Positions 26,355 through 34,577 of a DNA stretch of 64,000 bases are shown piece after piece. Source of the stretch: Nitratidesulfovibrio sp. SRB-5 (GTDB lineage: Bacteria; Desulfobacterota; Desulfovibrionia; Desulfovibrionales; Desulfovibrionaceae). A program made the position numbers and the translations under genes. The stretch is taken from NCBI RefSeq assembly GCF_019931275.1, contig NZ_JAIOTY010000001.1:806001-870000 (forward strand), read 5' to 3'. The notes below the pieces were generated by a model, which worked only from the letters and a program-made list of their open reading frames with translations, was not told where the DNA came from and searched no databases. Each line of letters opens with the position of its first letter. Position 1 is the stretch's first letter.

Positions 26355-28352
26355 ATGCCGATGATTCCCGTTAAGGAACAGCCGAAGGGTGTGGCCATCG
26401 CCGATCCCATCGTGAAGGAACATGACGTCGACATTCTCATCGTCGGCGGTGGTATGGGCTCTTGCGGCACCGCGTTCGAAGTCGTTCGCTGGGCCGACAA
26501 GTACGCTCCCGACCTGAAGATCATGCTGCTGGACAAGGCCACCCTTGAGCGTTCCGGCGCCGTTGCGCAGGGCCTGTCCGCCATCAACACGTACCTCGGC
26601 AAGAACCCTTGCGACGACTACGTGCGCATGGTCCGCACCGACCTCATGGGCCTCGTGCGCGAAGACCTTATCTTCGACCTTGGCCGTCACGTTGACGACT
26701 CCGTGCACCTGTTCGAAGAGTGGGGCCTGCCCTGCTGGATCAAGGACGAACACGGCCACAACCTCGACGGCGCCCAGGCCAAGGCCGCCGGCAAGTCGCT
26801 GCGCGCCGGCGACGACCCCGTCCGCTCCGGCCGCTGGCAGATCATGATCAACGGTGAATCGTACAAGTGCATCGTGGCCGAAGCGGCCAAGAACGCCCTT
26901 GGCGAAGCCCGCATCATGGAACGCATTTTCATCGTGAAGCTGCTGCTTGACGCCAACACCGACAACCGCATCGCTGGCGCCGTGGGCTTCAACCTGCGCG
27001 ACAACGAAGTGCACATCTTCCGTACCAACGCGATGATGGTTGCCTGCGGCGGCGCGGTGAACGTGTACAAGCCCCGCTCCACTGGTGAAGGCATGGGCCG
27101 CGCTTGGTACCCCGTGTGGAACGCCGGTTCGACCTACACCATGTGTGCCCAGGTCGGCGCCGAAATGACCATGATGGAAAACCGCTTCGTGCCCGCCCGC
27201 TTCAAGGACGGTTACGGCCCGGTCGGCGCGTGGTTCCTGCTGTTCAAGGCGAAGGCCACCAACTACAAGGGTGAAGACTACTGCGCCACCAACCGCGCGA
27301 TGCTGAAGCCCTACGAAGATCGCGGCTACGCCAAGGGTCACGTCATTCCGACCTGCCTGCGTAACCACATGATGCTTCGCGAAATGCGCGAAGGTCGCGG
27401 TCCCATCTACATGGACACCAAGACCGCCCTGCAGAACACCTTCGCCACCATGACCCCCGAACAGCAGAAGCACCTCGAGTCCGAAGCCTGGGAAGACTTC
27501 CTCGACATGTGCGTGGGTCAGGCCAACCTGTGGGCGTCCATGAACATCCAGCCCGAAGAACGCGGCTCGGAAATCATGCCCACCGAACCTTACCTGCTCG
27601 GCTCGCACTCCGGCTGCTGCGGTATCTGGGTGTCCGGTCCGGACGAAGCCTGGGTGCCCGAAGACTACAAGGTGCGCGCTGACAACGGCAAGGTCTACAA
27701 CCGCATGACCACCGTGATGGGCCTGTGGACCTGCGCCGACGGCGTGGGCGCTTCCGGCCACAAGTTCTCCTCCGGTTCGCACGCCGAAGGCCGTATCTGC
27801 GGCAAGCAGATGGTCCGCTGGTGCATCGACCACAAGGACTTCAAGCCCGCCATCAAGGAAACGGCCGAAGAGCTGAAGCAGCTCATCTACCGTCCTTACT
27901 ACAACTACCTGGCTGGCAAGGACGCCTCCACCGATCCGGTGGTGAACCCGACCTACATCAGCCCCAAGAACTTCATGATGCGCCTCGTGAAGTGCACCGA
28001 CGAATACGGCGGTGGTTGCGGTACCTACTACACCACCTCCGCTGCGGCGCTGGACACCGGCTTCGCGCTCATGGACATGATGGAAGAAGACTCCCTCAAG
28101 CTGGCCGCTCGCGACCTGCACGAACTGCTGCGCTGCTGGGAAAACTACCACCGTCTGTGGACCGTGCGCCTGCACATGCAGCACATCCGCTTCCGTGAAG
28201 AGTCCCGTTACCCCGGCTTCTACTACCGAGCCGACTTCATGGGCCTCGACGACTCCAAGTGGAAGTGCTTCGTGAACTCGAAGCATGATCCCAAGAAGGG
28301 CGAAACGAAGATCTTCAAGAAGCCCTACTACCAGATCATTCCCACCGAATAG
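26355..28352 (+). CDS. aprA: Adenylylsulfate reductase alpha subunit (AprA)
   Basis: A 665-residue flavoprotein subunit of APS reductase, of the fumarate reductase/succinate dehydrogenase flavoprotein superfamily. The dinucleotide motif is in DILIVGGGMGSCGTAFE, and LLDKATLERSGAVAQGLSAIN follows. Also visible: SGRWQIMINGESYK, the active-site region RFVPARFKDGYGPVGAWFLLFKAK, LGSHSGCCGIWVSGPDEAW and the C-terminal helical domain ending FKKPYYQIIPTE. FAD attacks the sulfur of APS to form an adduct that releases AMP and sulfite. The pair makes an AprBA heterodimer that receives electrons from Qmo, encoded directly downstream. Confidence 0.99.
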   Translation: MPMIPVKEQPKGVAIADPIVKEHDVDILIVGGGMGSCGTAFEVVRWADKYAPDLKIMLLDKATLERSGAVAQGLSAINTYLGKNPCDDYVRMVRTDLMGLVREDLIFDLGRHVDDSVHLFEEWGLPCWIKDEHGHNLDGAQAKAAGKSLRAGDDPVRSGRWQIMINGESYKCIVAEAAKNALGEARIMERIFIVKLLLDANTDNRIAGAVGFNLRDNEVHIFRTNAMMVACGGAVNVYKPRSTGEGMGRAWYPVWNAGSTYTMCAQVGAEMTMMENRFVPARFKDGYGPVGAWFLLFKAKATNYKGEDYCATNRAMLKPYEDRGYAKGHVIPTCLRNHMMLREMREGRGPIYMDTKTALQNTFATMTPEQQKHLESEAWEDFLDMCVGQANLWASMNIQPEERGSEIMPTEPYLLGSHSGCCGIWVSGPDEAWVPEDYKVRADNGKVYNRMTTVMGLWTCADGVGASGHKFSSGSHAEGRICGKQMVRWCIDHKDFKPAIKETAEELKQLIYRPYYNYLAGKDASTDPVVNPTYISPKNFMMRLVKCTDEYGGGCGTYYTTSAAALDTGFALMDMMEEDSLKLAARDLHELLRCWENYHRLWTVRLHMQHIRFREESRYPGFYYRADFMGLDDSKWKCFVNSKHDPKKGETKIFKKPYYQIIPTE

Positions 28353-28361
28353 GTGAGCTTC

Positions 28362-28400
28362 AGGGGCGGTTGCGGCAAGCCGCAACCGCCCCTTTCTCCT
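28362..28400 (+). terminator. Intrinsic terminator of aprBA
   Basis: A 15-bp perfect stem (28362-28376 with 28379-28393), a 2-nt formal loop and a T-rich tail, 10 nt past the aprA stop. Its position suggests that qmo is either read through at low level or has its own promoter. Confidence 0.92.
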
Positions 28401-28409
28401 TTCACCCGG

Positions 28410-28460
28410 ACGGCCTAAGCCGGGGCAGTAAGCATGCCTTATTGTCTGGGCTTAGGCCGT
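28410..28460 (+). promoter_or_regulatory. Long inverted repeat ahead of qmoA
   Basis: A 12-bp perfect inverted repeat ACGGCCTAAGCC/GGCTTAGGCCGT (28410-28421 with 28449-28460); its 27-nt loop holds a second, smaller palindrome around GCATGC. TTTT follows. It could be a second terminator, an operator or a processing site between apr and qmo. Confidence 0.45.
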
Positions 28461-28500
28461 TTTGACGAAGGCCCGATAAACTGTAGGGAGGATAGCGAGA

Positions 28501-29739
28501 ATGTCGAACTCCATACTCGTCGTCGGAGGCGGTTTCAGCGGACTTACGGCCGCCATTGAAGCCGCGGAAGTCGGCTATGAAGTGTACATCGTCGAGAAAA
28601 CACCATTTCTTGGCGGGCGGGTTGCGCAGCTGAACAAGTATTTCCCCAAGCTTTGCCCTCCCTCCTGCGGTCTGGAAATCCAGTTCCAGCGCATCAAGAA
28701 GAACCCCCGCATCAAGTTCTTCACCCAGGCGGAAGTGACCGCCGTGTCCGGCGATGCCGGCAACTACACCGTTAAGGTGCACATCGAGCCGCGCGGCACC
28801 GTGCCGAGCAGCGCCGATCTTTCCCTGCTCGCCTCCTCCCTTGAAAGCGACGTCGACAACGAGTTCGAACTGGGCCTCGCCAAGCGCAAGCCGCTGTACA
28901 TGAGCGTGCCGTTCGCCTTCCCCAGCCGCTTCGTGCTCGACAAGGCCGCGCTTTCCCGCGCCGACGAACTGAAGGTCGGCAAGAGCGCGTTCTGCGACAT
29001 GAACGAAGCCCCCCGCGACATCGAGCTGAATGTGGGCAGCATCGTGGTCGCCACCGGGTGGAAGCCGTACGACGTGACCAAGCTTTCCAACCTTGGCGCG
29101 GGTGCGTTCGCCAACTGCGTGTCCAACATGCAGTTGGAACGCCTGGCCTCGGCCAGCGGCCCCACCGCCGGGCAGATCAAGCGCCCCTCCGACGGCAAGG
29201 CCCCCAAGAAGGTGGCCTTCGTGCAGTGTGCTGGCTCGCGCGACCAGAACCACCTGAACTACTGTTCCTACATCTGCTGCATGGCCTCCCTCAAGCAGGC
29301 CCTGTACGTGCGCGAGCAGTACCCCGACGCGGAAGTGACGGTGTACTACATCGACCTGCGCACCCCGGGGCGCTATGACAAGTTCCTGCGCAAGGTGAAG
29401 GCGGACGAAAAGATCGCCCTGGTCAAGGGCAAGGTCGCCGGCGTCGAGGAAGACGCCGCCACCGGTGACGTCATCGTCGAGGTGGAAGATGCGGTGAAGG
29501 GCGAAAAGCGCAAGTACCGCTACGACCTCGTCGTGCTGGCCACCGGCATGCAGCCGAGTCTTGCCGGGCAGAAGCTGCCCTTCGACGTACCCGTTGACGA
29601 GGAAGGCTTCATCGTCGGCGGCGAGGAAAAGGGCATCTTTGCCGCCGGGTGCGCCCAGAAGCCGCTCGACGTGATGCGCACCGCCCAGTCCGGCACCAGC
29701 GCCGCCCTGAAGGCGATTCAAACGGTGAGAGGGAGGTAA
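28501..29739 (+). CDS. qmoA: Quinone-interacting membrane-bound oxidoreductase subunit QmoA
   Basis: A 412-residue soluble flavoprotein related to heterodisulfide reductase HdrA. The N-terminal FAD motif is in ILVVGGGFSGLTAAIEAAEVGYEVYIVEK, followed by FLGGRVAQLNKYFPKLCPPSCGLE with the HdrA-type cysteines. A second cysteine patch lies in FVQCAGSRDQNHLNYCSYICC. The end has the flavin-domain signature GIFAAGCAQKPLDVMRTAQSG. It is part of the QmoABC complex that carries electrons from menaquinol toward APS reductase. GGGAGG precedes the ATG; qmoB follows after 6 bp. Confidence 0.98.
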   Translation: MSNSILVVGGGFSGLTAAIEAAEVGYEVYIVEKTPFLGGRVAQLNKYFPKLCPPSCGLEIQFQRIKKNPRIKFFTQAEVTAVSGDAGNYTVKVHIEPRGTVPSSADLSLLASSLESDVDNEFELGLAKRKPLYMSVPFAFPSRFVLDKAALSRADELKVGKSAFCDMNEAPRDIELNVGSIVVATGWKPYDVTKLSNLGAGAFANCVSNMQLERLASASGPTAGQIKRPSDGKAPKKVAFVQCAGSRDQNHLNYCSYICCMASLKQALYVREQYPDAEVTVYYIDLRTPGRYDKFLRKVKADEKIALVKGKVAGVEEDAATGDVIVEVEDAVKGEKRKYRYDLVVLATGMQPSLAGQKLPFDVPVDEEGFIVGGEEKGIFAAGCAQKPLDVMRTAQSGTSAALKAIQTVRGR

Positions 29740-29745
29740 TACAGA

Positions 29746-32010
29746 ATGGCCACCAAAATTGGCGTCTATTTCGACCAGTCGAGCATCGGCGGCGGTCTCG
29801 ACCTTGAGTCCCTTGCCGACACCGTTGGCGGCAAATGGGGCGATCTCACGCCGGTCTGCAAGGTCTTTCCCGTCCTTGCCGACAAGAAGGCCCGTGACGA
29901 GATCGCTGCCGACATAGAGGAAGAAGGGCTGGACGGCGTGCTGCTGTGCGGCGCTTCTCCCCGCGTGGACTGGGACCTCTACGAGTTCGAAGGCGTGCTT
30001 GTGGACCGCGTGAACCTGCGCGAGCAGGGCGTGATGAGCTACAAGAACCCCGACGGCTCGCTGGCCGACCCCGAAGCGGCCCCCGCACTGCTTGAACTGC
30101 TGGTCACCGACTACGTGAACATGGGCGTGGTGCGGTTGCAGAAGACCACCGCGCCCGACGGTTCGCCCTCCGAGGGCGTGCGCCGCATCCTGGTGCTGGG
30201 CGGCGGCTGGACCGGCCTTACCGCGGCCGTCAACGGCTCGCTGGCCGGGCACGAAGTGGTGCTGGTGGAAAAGGACGAAGTCCTCGGCGGTCGCACCCTG
30301 GGCCTTCTGAAGACCGTGCCGCTCAGCCACCCCTACACCGACGTGCACGACACCGGCATCGAAAAGAAGATCGCCGCCGTGCAGGCTGACGACAACATCA
30401 CCGTGTACACCAAGGCGAAGCTGGCCAAGCTGTCCGGGCAGCCCGGCGACTTCACCGCCACCATCGCCCTTGCTTCCGGCGAACAGGAAGTGAAGGTGGG
30501 CGCCGTGGTGCTGGCCACCGGCTGGCAGCCGCAGGACACCAAGGTGCTCGAACCCTTCGGGTACGGCTCCCTGCAGAACGTTGTCACCGCCGCCGAATTC
30601 GAGAAGATGGCCAAGACGGGCACCATCACCGCCCGCCGCGTGGCCTTCATCCTGAACACCGCGCTGGCCGAGCCCGCTGACCCCTACGCCGAACTGTGCG
30701 CCCCCGAGGCCCCGGCCGAAGCCCCCGCCCCGGCGGAAGGCGAAGCCGCCGCCCCGGCGGTGAAGGACCACGAAAGCGTGCGCCACCTGCCCATCTCCAA
30801 CGCCATCAGCAGCGTTGTTGCCCTGAAGCAGGCCGGGTACGTGTGTGACGCCTTCGACGGCGGCCAGGCCTTCATCCTGTACGACAGCATGGTGGTGCAG
30901 GGCATCCACGAGCGGTTCTACAAGGCCGCGCAGGACCGTCTGGGTGTCATGATGTCCAAGGCGGAAATCCGCTCCATCACCCAGGCCGCCGACGGCAGCC
31001 TGAACGTGCTGTGCGACAAGACCCTGATCGGCGACGACATCGAGATCAACGTGGACATGGTGGTGCTGCCCACCGGCATCGTGCCCGCCACCGCCAAGGA
31101 TCCCATCGTCAACTTCGACTACCGCCAGGGTCCGGCCTTCCCGGACCTGGAACTGTTCGAAGGCTACGCCGACTCGAACTACATCTGCTTCCCCTACGAA
31201 ACCCGCCGCACGGGCGTGTACGCCGCCGGTTGCGTGCGCCAGCCCATGATGCTGGATGCCGCCGAGGAAGACGCCGTTGGCGCCACCATGAAGGCCATCC
31301 AGTGCATCGAATCCGCCAACAAGGGCGTTGCGGTGCACCCCCGCTCGGGCGACCTGTCGTACCCGCTGTTCAACTTCGTCCGCTGCACCCAGTGCAAGCG
31401 CTGCACCGAGGAATGTCCCTTCGGCGCGCTGGACGACGATGAAAAGGGCACGCCGAAGCCGAACCCCGCCCGCTGCCGCCGCTGCGGCACGTGCATGGGC
31501 GCCTGCCCCGAGCGCGTCATCTCCTTCGCCAACTACAATGTCGACCAGATCGGTTCCATGATCCGCGAGATCAACGTGCCGCCGGACATGAAGAAGGGCG
31601 GCCCCCGCGTGGTCATCCTGGCCTGCGAGAACGACGCCTACCCCGCGCTGGACATGGCCGCGCTGCGCGGCAAGCACTGGAGCCCGTACGTGCGCATCAT
31701 TCCCGTGCGCTGCCTTGGCTCGGTCAACGCCATCTGGGTTGCCGACGCCATGTCCAAGGGCATCGACGGCGTGATGATGCTGGGCTGCAAGTACGGCGAC
31801 GACTACCAGTGCCACTTCGTCAAGGGTTCGGAAATCTGCAAGCGCCGCAAGGAGAACATTGCCGAGACGCTGAACCGCCTTGGCGTGGAACCGGACCGCG
31901 TGGAGCAGTACGAAGTCGCCATTGACGAGTACGACAAGCTCCCCGGCGTGATCGAGGACTTCATGAACATGATCCTTGAGAAGGGTCCGAACCCGTTCAA
32001 GGGGTACTAG
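29746..32010 (+). CDS. qmoB: Quinone-interacting membrane-bound oxidoreductase subunit QmoB
   Basis: A 754-residue protein made of an HdrA-like flavoprotein and a C-terminal MvhD/FlpD-like domain. FAD motif: ILVLGGGWTGLTAAVNGSLAGHEVVLVEKDEVLGGRT (about residue 150). An Ala/Pro/Glu-rich insertion sits at about 325-345. Two 4Fe-4S motifs follow: CTQCKRCTEECPFGA and CRRCGTCMGACPERV. The tail with ILACENDAYPALD, IIPVRCLGSVNAIWVADAMSKGIDGVMMLGCKYGDDYQCHF is the delta-subunit type of MvhD. This makes QmoB the likely electron hub. It lies between qmoA and qmoC in the operon. Confidence 0.98.
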   Translation: MATKIGVYFDQSSIGGGLDLESLADTVGGKWGDLTPVCKVFPVLADKKARDEIAADIEEEGLDGVLLCGASPRVDWDLYEFEGVLVDRVNLREQGVMSYKNPDGSLADPEAAPALLELLVTDYVNMGVVRLQKTTAPDGSPSEGVRRILVLGGGWTGLTAAVNGSLAGHEVVLVEKDEVLGGRTLGLLKTVPLSHPYTDVHDTGIEKKIAAVQADDNITVYTKAKLAKLSGQPGDFTATIALASGEQEVKVGAVVLATGWQPQDTKVLEPFGYGSLQNVVTAAEFEKMAKTGTITARRVAFILNTALAEPADPYAELCAPEAPAEAPAPAEGEAAAPAVKDHESVRHLPISNAISSVVALKQAGYVCDAFDGGQAFILYDSMVVQGIHERFYKAAQDRLGVMMSKAEIRSITQAADGSLNVLCDKTLIGDDIEINVDMVVLPTGIVPATAKDPIVNFDYRQGPAFPDLELFEGYADSNYICFPYETRRTGVYAAGCVRQPMMLDAAEEDAVGATMKAIQCIESANKGVAVHPRSGDLSYPLFNFVRCTQCKRCTEECPFGALDDDEKGTPKPNPARCRRCGTCMGACPERVISFANYNVDQIGSMIREINVPPDMKKGGPRVVILACENDAYPALDMAALRGKHWSPYVRIIPVRCLGSVNAIWVADAMSKGIDGVMMLGCKYGDDYQCHFVKGSEICKRRKENIAETLNRLGVEPDRVEQYEVAIDEYDKLPGVIEDFMNMILEKGPNPFKGY

Positions 32011-32023
32011 GAGGAGATGGAAC

Positions 32024-33178
32024 ATGGCTCAACCCGTCAGGATTCAACCCGATCTTGAGTTCGTCAAAGAACTGCAGGCAGTCGGTGGCGAATCGCTCAA
32101 GAAGTGCTACCAGTGCGCCACTTGCAGCGTGGCCTGCCCCATCTCCCCCACCAACAACCCCTATCCCCGCAAGGAGATGGTCTGGGCCTCGTGGGGCCTG
32201 AAAGACAAGCTGCTGTCCGACGTGGACATCTGGCTGTGCCACAACTGCGGCACCTGTTCCGACCTGTGCCCCCGTGGCGCCAAGCCCGGCGACCTGCTGT
32301 CCGCCCTGCGCAACATGACCTATGCGCGGCTCACCCAGCCCACCGTGGTGGGCAAGTGGCTGTCGTCCGCACAATACCTGCCCATCCTGGTGGCCATTCC
32401 GGCCATCCTGTGGGCGGTCATCTGGGCGATCATGGCCGGGGTTAACGGTTCCGTCTTCCCCGAAGGCGAAATCGTGTTCGGCAAGCTGTTCCCCGGCGAC
32501 TTCACCATCGACCCCATCTTCATGCTTACCTTCTTCACGGCGGTGGGCATCCTGTTCAAGGGGACCAAGAACCTCATCGCCTCGTTCCAGCCGGAAGGCC
32601 GCACCATGATGCTCGGCAAGACCAAGCACTGGACGCTGCACCTGGTGGACGTGATCCTTGAGGAAGTGCTGACCCACACCAAGTTCAAGGATTGCGGCGC
32701 GGACAAGTCCGACCGCAAGGTGGGCCACATGGTTCTCATGTACTCCTTCGTCATCCTGGCCTTCGTCACCGGCGTGGTGGCCGTGGGGCACTGGGGCGGC
32801 AAGGTTATTCCGGCCATCGCGATCCACACGCCCATGCCGCTGACCTTCCCGGTCAAGATTCTGGCGAACATCGGCGCGGTGATGCTGCTGGTGGGCCTGG
32901 CCATCCTTACGGTGCGCCGCAAGGCGCTTGATCCCAAGAAGACCAGCTCGAACTACTACGACTGGTACCTGCTCGGCGTCATCTGGGTTGTGGCCGTCAC
33001 CGGCGTGCTCAGCCAGCTGTTCCGCCTCGCGGGCATCGCTCCTGTCGCCTACAGCGTGTACTACGTGCACCTTGTGGCGGTGTGGATGCTGTTCGCCTAC
33101 CTGCCGTGGTCGAAGCTCGGCCACCTTGTGTACCGTACCGCCGCGCTCACCTACGTGCGCGCCATGGGCCGCCGCTAG
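32024..33178 (+). CDS. qmoC: Quinone-interacting membrane-bound oxidoreductase subunit QmoC
   Basis: A 384-residue fusion of an HdrC-like iron-sulfur domain and an HdrE/NarI-like cytochrome b domain. The N-terminal part has CYQCATCSVACPISP and CHNCGTCSDLCPRGA. The C-terminal two thirds has about six hydrophobic helices with histidines suitable for b-heme binding (for example in WTLHLVDVILEE and VGHWGGKVIPAIAIH). It anchors the complex and oxidises menaquinol. The start is the ATG at 32024 behind AGGAGGAG; the frame is open upstream into the qmoB end but gives no family sequence. Confidence 0.98.
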   Translation: MAQPVRIQPDLEFVKELQAVGGESLKKCYQCATCSVACPISPTNNPYPRKEMVWASWGLKDKLLSDVDIWLCHNCGTCSDLCPRGAKPGDLLSALRNMTYARLTQPTVVGKWLSSAQYLPILVAIPAILWAVIWAIMAGVNGSVFPEGEIVFGKLFPGDFTIDPIFMLTFFTAVGILFKGTKNLIASFQPEGRTMMLGKTKHWTLHLVDVILEEVLTHTKFKDCGADKSDRKVGHMVLMYSFVILAFVTGVVAVGHWGGKVIPAIAIHTPMPLTFPVKILANIGAVMLLVGLAILTVRRKALDPKKTSSNYYDWYLLGVIWVVAVTGVLSQLFRLAGIAPVAYSVYYVHLVAVWMLFAYLPWSKLGHLVYRTAALTYVRAMGRR

Positions 33179-33262
33179 CGGCAGAGAAGGCGGCGCGCGA
33201 AGGCGCGCGCCCGGCCGGAACAACGAACCGAGAAGTCATTCTTCCGATATCAGGAGGCTGCA

Positions 33263-34009
33263 ATGTCTGACGAAGGTCGCAGAGTGTTCAAGATGGAAAC
33301 CGTTCTCGGCCTGGTCGCCGGGAAAGCCGGTGCCGACGTGTCCGACCTGCTGGGTTACCTGGCCCAGCGCGCCCTGGCCACCGAAGAAGAAGCCGCCGTG
33401 GCGCCCATGGCCAAGGGCTGGCTGTACAGCCAGAACCCCGCGTTCATGCAGTGCGGTGAAGCCGAAGGCAATTACGACGACTGGGTGAAGAAGGAATGTG
33501 GCCGCCTGGGCGACAACGTGTCCCTCCAGCCCATTTCCGCTGCGGAACTGGCCGGCATCAGCGTGGTGCTGGACAAGATCGCCGCGCTGAAGGCCAACGT
33601 GGCCGACCTGGAAGAAACCGTGGCCGGTCTGCAGGCCCAGGTGAAGGAACTGACCCCCTTCAAGGGCCAGGCCGCCGACCTTGAAAAGAAGCTTGGCCAG
33701 TCCGAGCAGAAGGTCCAGGGCCTGAACGGCGACATCGCCAACCTGAAGAAGGAACTGGCTCCCTTCAACGGCAAGGTGGCCATTGACGAGAAGGAAATCG
33801 AGTCCAGCGTGAAGGACATCGTTTCCCGCGCCGTCAAGGACGCCCTGAAGGCCCTGCCCGTGGCCGCCGCTGGCGCCGCTGGCGCGGCTGCCGCCGAAGG
33901 TGGCGCCATGGCCGACTTCGATGCGCCCGCCGAAGACACCAGCGGCGGCGTGCCCGATACCTTCGGCTTTGGCGCCTCCGGCGCCAGCGACGACGGTTTC
34001 GGTTTCTAG
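33263..34009 (+). CDS. qmoD: QmoD, fourth protein of the qmo operon
   Basis: A 248-residue soluble protein with no cofactor motif. Residues 1-95 form a conserved globular part (VLGLVAGKAGADVSDLLGYLAQRALATEEEA; WLYSQNPAFMQCGEAEGNYDDW). Residues about 105-180 are a coiled coil with regular heptads. The tail is Ala-rich, then Gly/Phe/Asp-rich (GGVPDTFGFGASGASDDGFGF). The gene is known as the fourth member of qmo operons in Desulfovibrio, and its biochemical role is not settled. AGGAGG precedes the ATG, and a strong terminator follows. Confidence 0.9.
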   Translation: MSDEGRRVFKMETVLGLVAGKAGADVSDLLGYLAQRALATEEEAAVAPMAKGWLYSQNPAFMQCGEAEGNYDDWVKKECGRLGDNVSLQPISAAELAGISVVLDKIAALKANVADLEETVAGLQAQVKELTPFKGQAADLEKKLGQSEQKVQGLNGDIANLKKELAPFNGKVAIDEKEIESSVKDIVSRAVKDALKALPVAAAGAAGAAAAEGGAMADFDAPAEDTSGGVPDTFGFGASGASDDGFGF

Positions 34010-34054
34010 TTGCGAGGCGGCTGCGAGTCGCCACGCGGTCTGATGTGAGAAGAG

Positions 34055-34087
34055 AGCGCCCGGTCGGTATGGCCGGGCGCTTTTTTT
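34055..34087 (+). terminator. Intrinsic terminator of the qmo operon
   Basis: A 9-bp stem AGCGCCCGG (34055-34063 with 34073-34081), followed by seven T, 45 nt past the qmoD stop. Confidence 0.92.
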
Positions 34088-34577
34088 GTTTTGCGGAAGA
34101 AGAGAAGGAAGAAGAGATGAAAGGCGATGTCGAGCCTTGATGGGGGCGGCTTCTACGAAGGCACGTCAGCCCTGTTGAACACCCTCGATTTCGTTATGCC
34201 TCCGGCGGGCAAGGGGCCATCGCGCTGCGGTCGCCATCCGTAAGACTCGCGCTACGCGCTCGCCTAACGGCTGCCGCTGAACGATGGCCCTTTGCATCCC
34301 CGCGTTCCAGGGGGCGCTGCCCCCTGAACCCCCGGCGTGTCATGCGCGGCGTCCCTACGGCGTCAGCTTCCCTTCGGCGCGGGGCGCCTTCGGGCGATCT
34401 GCCGCCGGTGCCGCCAATGCGCGCGCATCTCCCGCAGCCCTGATTTCACTTGGGTGCTCTATCCACGCCCTCGTCGCGACGCATGTGCCGCCGCCAAGGC
34501 GCGGCGTCACACGCTTCTACGCGCGGGACGTTTCCTTCGGGTGTTGCGGATGAGGCTGCTCTTTTCCCGACCTTTTC
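34088..34577. other. Spacer with repeats between convergent qmo and rtcB
   Basis: About 490 bp between two convergent units. It holds another copy of the dispersed repeat (34143-34219), then GC-rich sequence with a palindrome around CCAGGGGGCGCTGCCCCCTG (34307-34326). The open frame at 34284-34553 is Ala/Pro/Arg-rich, lacks a ribosome-binding site and is not called. Confidence 0.5.
34143..34219 (+). repeat. Dispersed repeat, third direct copy
   Basis: It matches the copies at 21120-21300 over GGCGGCTTCTACGAAG, CCCTGTTG and TCGATTTCGTTATG, then GGGCAAGGGGCC. The frame reads GFYEGTSALLNTLDFVMPPA, close to that of the other copies. Confidence 0.8.

Noticed and set aside
28402-32025. 1207-codon open frame on the minus strand opposite qmoA-qmoB
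   Set aside because: Antisense shadow of two well-identified genes, with typical His/Gly/Val composition and no ribosome-binding site or domain.
34284-34553. 89-codon open frame in the qmo-rtcB spacer
   Set aside because: Ala/Pro/Arg-rich, no ribosome-binding site, and it overlaps repeat-like GC palindromes; similar frames are typical false calls.
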